Part shown: positions 1-5,045 of the stretch, in pieces
Numbering within the stretch: the first letter of the stretch is position 1
How the letters are laid out: each line of letters opens with the position of its first letter
Source: Chloroflexota bacterium
GTDB lineage: Bacteria; Chloroflexota; Limnocylindria; Limnocylindrales; CSP1-4
Length of the DNA stretch: 5,045 bases
Direction: 5' to 3'
NCBI GenBank assembly: GCA_017882025.1
Contig: JADGQG010000144.1
Span: 1-5,045, forward strand
Translations under genes and position numbers: made by a program
Notes under the pieces: model-generated
Told to the model about the DNA's origin: nothing
Databases searched by the model: none
The model's input: the letters and a program-made list of their open reading frames with translations, nothing else

Positions 1-82
1 GCCGGCGCTCGGCCGGCCCGGCCCCGCTCGCACCCGGTCCGTATCGCGCCGCTGAAGAGCCGCGGCGGCGCGGAGGAGAACC
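1..82 (+). other. GC-rich region upstream of rpoC, no recognisable gene
   Basis: No gene can be recognised here. rpoB normally precedes rpoC, so its 3' end should lie at or just left of the window edge. The only stop codon in the three forward frames is the TGA at 53-55, so if rpoB ended inside the window it would have to end there, 27 bases before rpoC. The residues read in that frame (Pro/Arg/Gly/Ala-rich) do not resemble an RpoB C-terminus, so the stretch is more likely intergenic. Bases 1-6 and 12-17 are both GCCGGC and could form a small hairpin with a 5-base loop, but a 6-bp stem is weak evidence in DNA this GC-rich. No promoter was seen, which fits co-transcription of rpoC with an upstream gene. 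Confidence 0.5.
72..78 (+). promoter_or_regulatory. Shine-Dalgarno site of rpoC
   Basis: GGAGGAG is a near-perfect anti-16S complement. Its GGAGG core ends 6 bases before the ATG at 83, an optimal spacing. It supports the ATG at 83 as the rpoC start, in agreement with the conserved MLEVNNFNAI N-terminus. Confidence 0.9.
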
Positions 83-4654
<4,572 letters not shown>

Positions 4655-4660
4655 CCCAAG

Positions 4661-4681
4661 CCGGCGGGCCGCGCCCGCCGG
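4661..4681 (+). terminator. Candidate rpoC terminator hairpin without a T-tract
   Basis: CCGGCGGGC (4661-4669) and GCCCGCCGG (4673-4681) form a perfect 9-bp all-G/C stem with a 3-base loop, beginning 6 bases after the rpoC stop. The flanking 4660/4682 pair would add a G-U wobble. No run of T follows (the next bases are TCACCCCTGG), so this is not a classical intrinsic terminator. It could be an atypical high-GC terminator, an attenuator, or a 3'-end stabilising hairpin of the rpoC transcript. Its position and the promoter 20-odd bases downstream favour a role at an operon boundary. Confidence 0.5.
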
Positions 4682-4690
4682 TCACCCCTG

Positions 4691-4722
4691 GAGGCCGCGG
4701 CCTTTGACACGTCCGCGGCCTC
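4691..4722 (+). repeat. Perfect 10-bp inverted repeat overlapping the rpsL promoter
   Basis: GAGGCCGCGG (4691-4700) and CCGCGGCCTC (4713-4722) are exact reverse complements separated by a 12-base loop (4701-4712). In RNA read through from rpoC this would be a very stable hairpin, the second in tandem after 4661-4681. The -35 hexamer of the downstream promoter lies in the loop, and the right arm fills part of the -35/-10 spacer. The element could be a second terminator hairpin, a DNA operator, or both. No T-tract follows. Confidence 0.6.
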
Positions 4723-4733
4723 ACTGCTAGACT
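4704..4733 (+). promoter_or_regulatory. Predicted housekeeping-sigma promoter for rpsL
   Basis: A consensus -35 TTGACA (4704-4709) is followed after 18 bases by TAGACT (4728-4733), which keeps T1, A2, A4 and T6 of TATAAT. TG at 4725-4726 plus one base forms an extended -10. Transcription would start near 4740, giving rpsL a leader of about 144 bases. It lies in the gap between rpoC and rpsL in the correct orientation, and such motifs are rare by chance in DNA this GC-rich. It implies that the ribosomal protein operon can be expressed separately from rpoC. Confidence 0.8.
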
Positions 4734-4740
4734 CCGCCTT

Positions 4741-4770
4741 CGCGGTCGCGACCGATCGGTCGTCGCCGCG
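4741..4770 (+). promoter_or_regulatory. Stem-loop / overlapping palindromes at the predicted 5' end of the rpsL mRNA
   Basis: CGGTCGCGACCG (4743-4754) and CGACCGATCGGTCG (4749-4762) are two perfect palindromes sharing the arm CGACCG (4749-4754). As RNA, one fold is an outer stem CGCGG/CCGCG (4741-4745 with 4766-4770), a 3x3 internal loop and an inner stem CGACC/GGTCG (4749-4753 with 4758-4762) capped by GATC. Alternatively the shared arm pairs with the upstream CGGTCG. Lying just after the predicted start site, this could be a DNA operator or a 5' mRNA structure. No known riboswitch or ribosomal-protein leader was recognised. Confidence 0.45.
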
Positions 4771-4820
4771 TGTTCCGCCCCGCGCTCACCGCGTCGGGCG
4801 GCGAGCGGCCTGCATCGCCT

Positions 4821-4836
4821 CCCGGACATACCCGGG
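4821..4836 (+). repeat. Small hairpin in the rpsL leader
   Basis: CCCGG (4821-4825) can pair with CCGGG (4832-4836) around the loop ACATAC. The stem is only 5 bp, so this is weak. The rest of the leader (4771-4865) shows no other convincing element and no credible small gene. Confidence 0.25.
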
Positions 4837-4865
4837 CGACGGGGCCGCCGGACAGCAGACCACGA

Positions 4866-4872
4866 GAAAGGA
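4866..4872 (+). promoter_or_regulatory. Shine-Dalgarno site of rpsL
   Basis: GAAAGGA is a moderate Shine-Dalgarno, ending 11 bases before the GTG at 4884. The spacing is slightly long, but no better site lies nearer. It supports GTG 4884 over the in-frame GTG at 4770. Confidence 0.7.
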
Positions 4873-4883
4873 ACAGCGTCTCC

Positions 4884-5045
4884 GTGCCGACGATCAGCCA
4901 GCTCGTGCGCCACGGCCGGAAGCCGAAGATCGCGAAGGTCAAGGCTCCGGCGATGCGCAAGATCTGGAACAGCCTTGACCAGCGCCAGATGCCGATCCCG
5001 GGTGCCCCCCAGAAGCGCGGTGTCTGCCTGCAGGTCCGCACGATG
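4884..5045 (+). CDS. rpsL: 30S ribosomal protein S12 (5' part, truncated by the window edge)
   Basis: S12 is a small-subunit protein at the decoding centre that takes part in tRNA selection and accuracy; streptomycin-resistance mutations map to it in many bacteria. Only the first 54 codons are present. They read MPTISQLVRHGRK at the start and APQKRGVCLQVRTM at the end, a clear S12 N-terminus; the PKKPNSALRK loop with the classic resistance positions would follow outside the window. Compared with E. coli S12, about 14 extra residues (roughly 25-40, containing KIWNSLDQRQMPIPG) lie between the PAL-like PAM and PQKRGVC. Bacillus-type S12 proteins carry a similar insertion of about 13 residues. 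The start is GTG, chosen because MPTI is the family N-terminus and a Shine-Dalgarno precedes it. The gene has its own predicted promoter and probably heads an operon continuing to rpsG and fusA, which cannot be seen here. Confidence 0.97.
   Translation, partial: MPTISQLVRHGRKPKIAKVKAPAMRKIWNSLDQRQMPIPGAPQKRGVCLQVRTM

Noticed and set aside
1..17. GCCGGC/GCCGGC hairpin as a terminator before rpoC
   Set aside because: The stem is only 6 bp with no T-tract, and such short repeats are expected by chance in this base composition.
2..55. 3' end of rpoB in the frame closed by TGA 53-55
   Set aside because: The 17 residues are Pro/Arg-rich and do not resemble an RpoB C-terminus. The frame is open only because the region is short and GC-rich.
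4770..4886. In-frame upstream GTG (4770) that would extend S12 by 38 residues
   Set aside because: The extension is Pro/Arg/Ser-rich and unlike any S12. MPTI at 4884 is the family N-terminus and has a Shine-Dalgarno. The frame is closed upstream by the TAG inside the -10 box.

Overview
The window is an ordinary housekeeping locus from a high-GC bacterium. It holds a complete rpoC, encoding the RNA polymerase beta' subunit (1523 codons), then a 229-base gap, then the first 54 codons of rpsL (ribosomal protein S12), which runs off the right edge. Both genes are on the + strand. This is the usual bacterial rpoBC - rpsL - rpsG - fusA order. rpoB would be expected just left of the window, but none of it can be recognised in the first 82 bases.

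The best guess for the source is Chloroflexota. The beta' N-terminus (MLEVNNFNAIRISLASPEQI) and the LASPVSHIWYFKGTPSRLG stretch resemble beta' proteins of that phylum as I remember them. The long charged, coiled-coil insertion after the N-terminal zinc finger and the enlarged N-terminal region of S12 also fit. Actinobacteria share part of this picture (a shorter helical beta' insertion, absence of the trigger-loop insertion), so the assignment is an inference. No database search was possible.

Layout: 1-82 is a GC-rich leader ending in a strong Shine-Dalgarno. 83-4654 is rpoC, with every catalytic and zinc-binding motif intact. 4655-4883 is a regulatory interval containing two perfect GC-rich inverted repeats, a near-consensus sigma70/sigmaA-type promoter with an extended -10, a stem-loop at the predicted 5' end of the new transcript, and a Shine-Dalgarno. 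4884-5045 is rpsL (partial, GTG start). The sequence suggests that rpoC transcription ends or is attenuated after the stop codon and that the str-type operon (rpsL onward) restarts from its own promoter.

The two genes encode core parts of the transcription and translation machineries. Nothing here looks like a defence system, mobile element, CRISPR array or new enzyme system. The observations most worth a second look are the beta' insertion, the promoter nested within a perfect hairpin, the overlapping palindromes at the predicted transcription start, and the S12 insertion.
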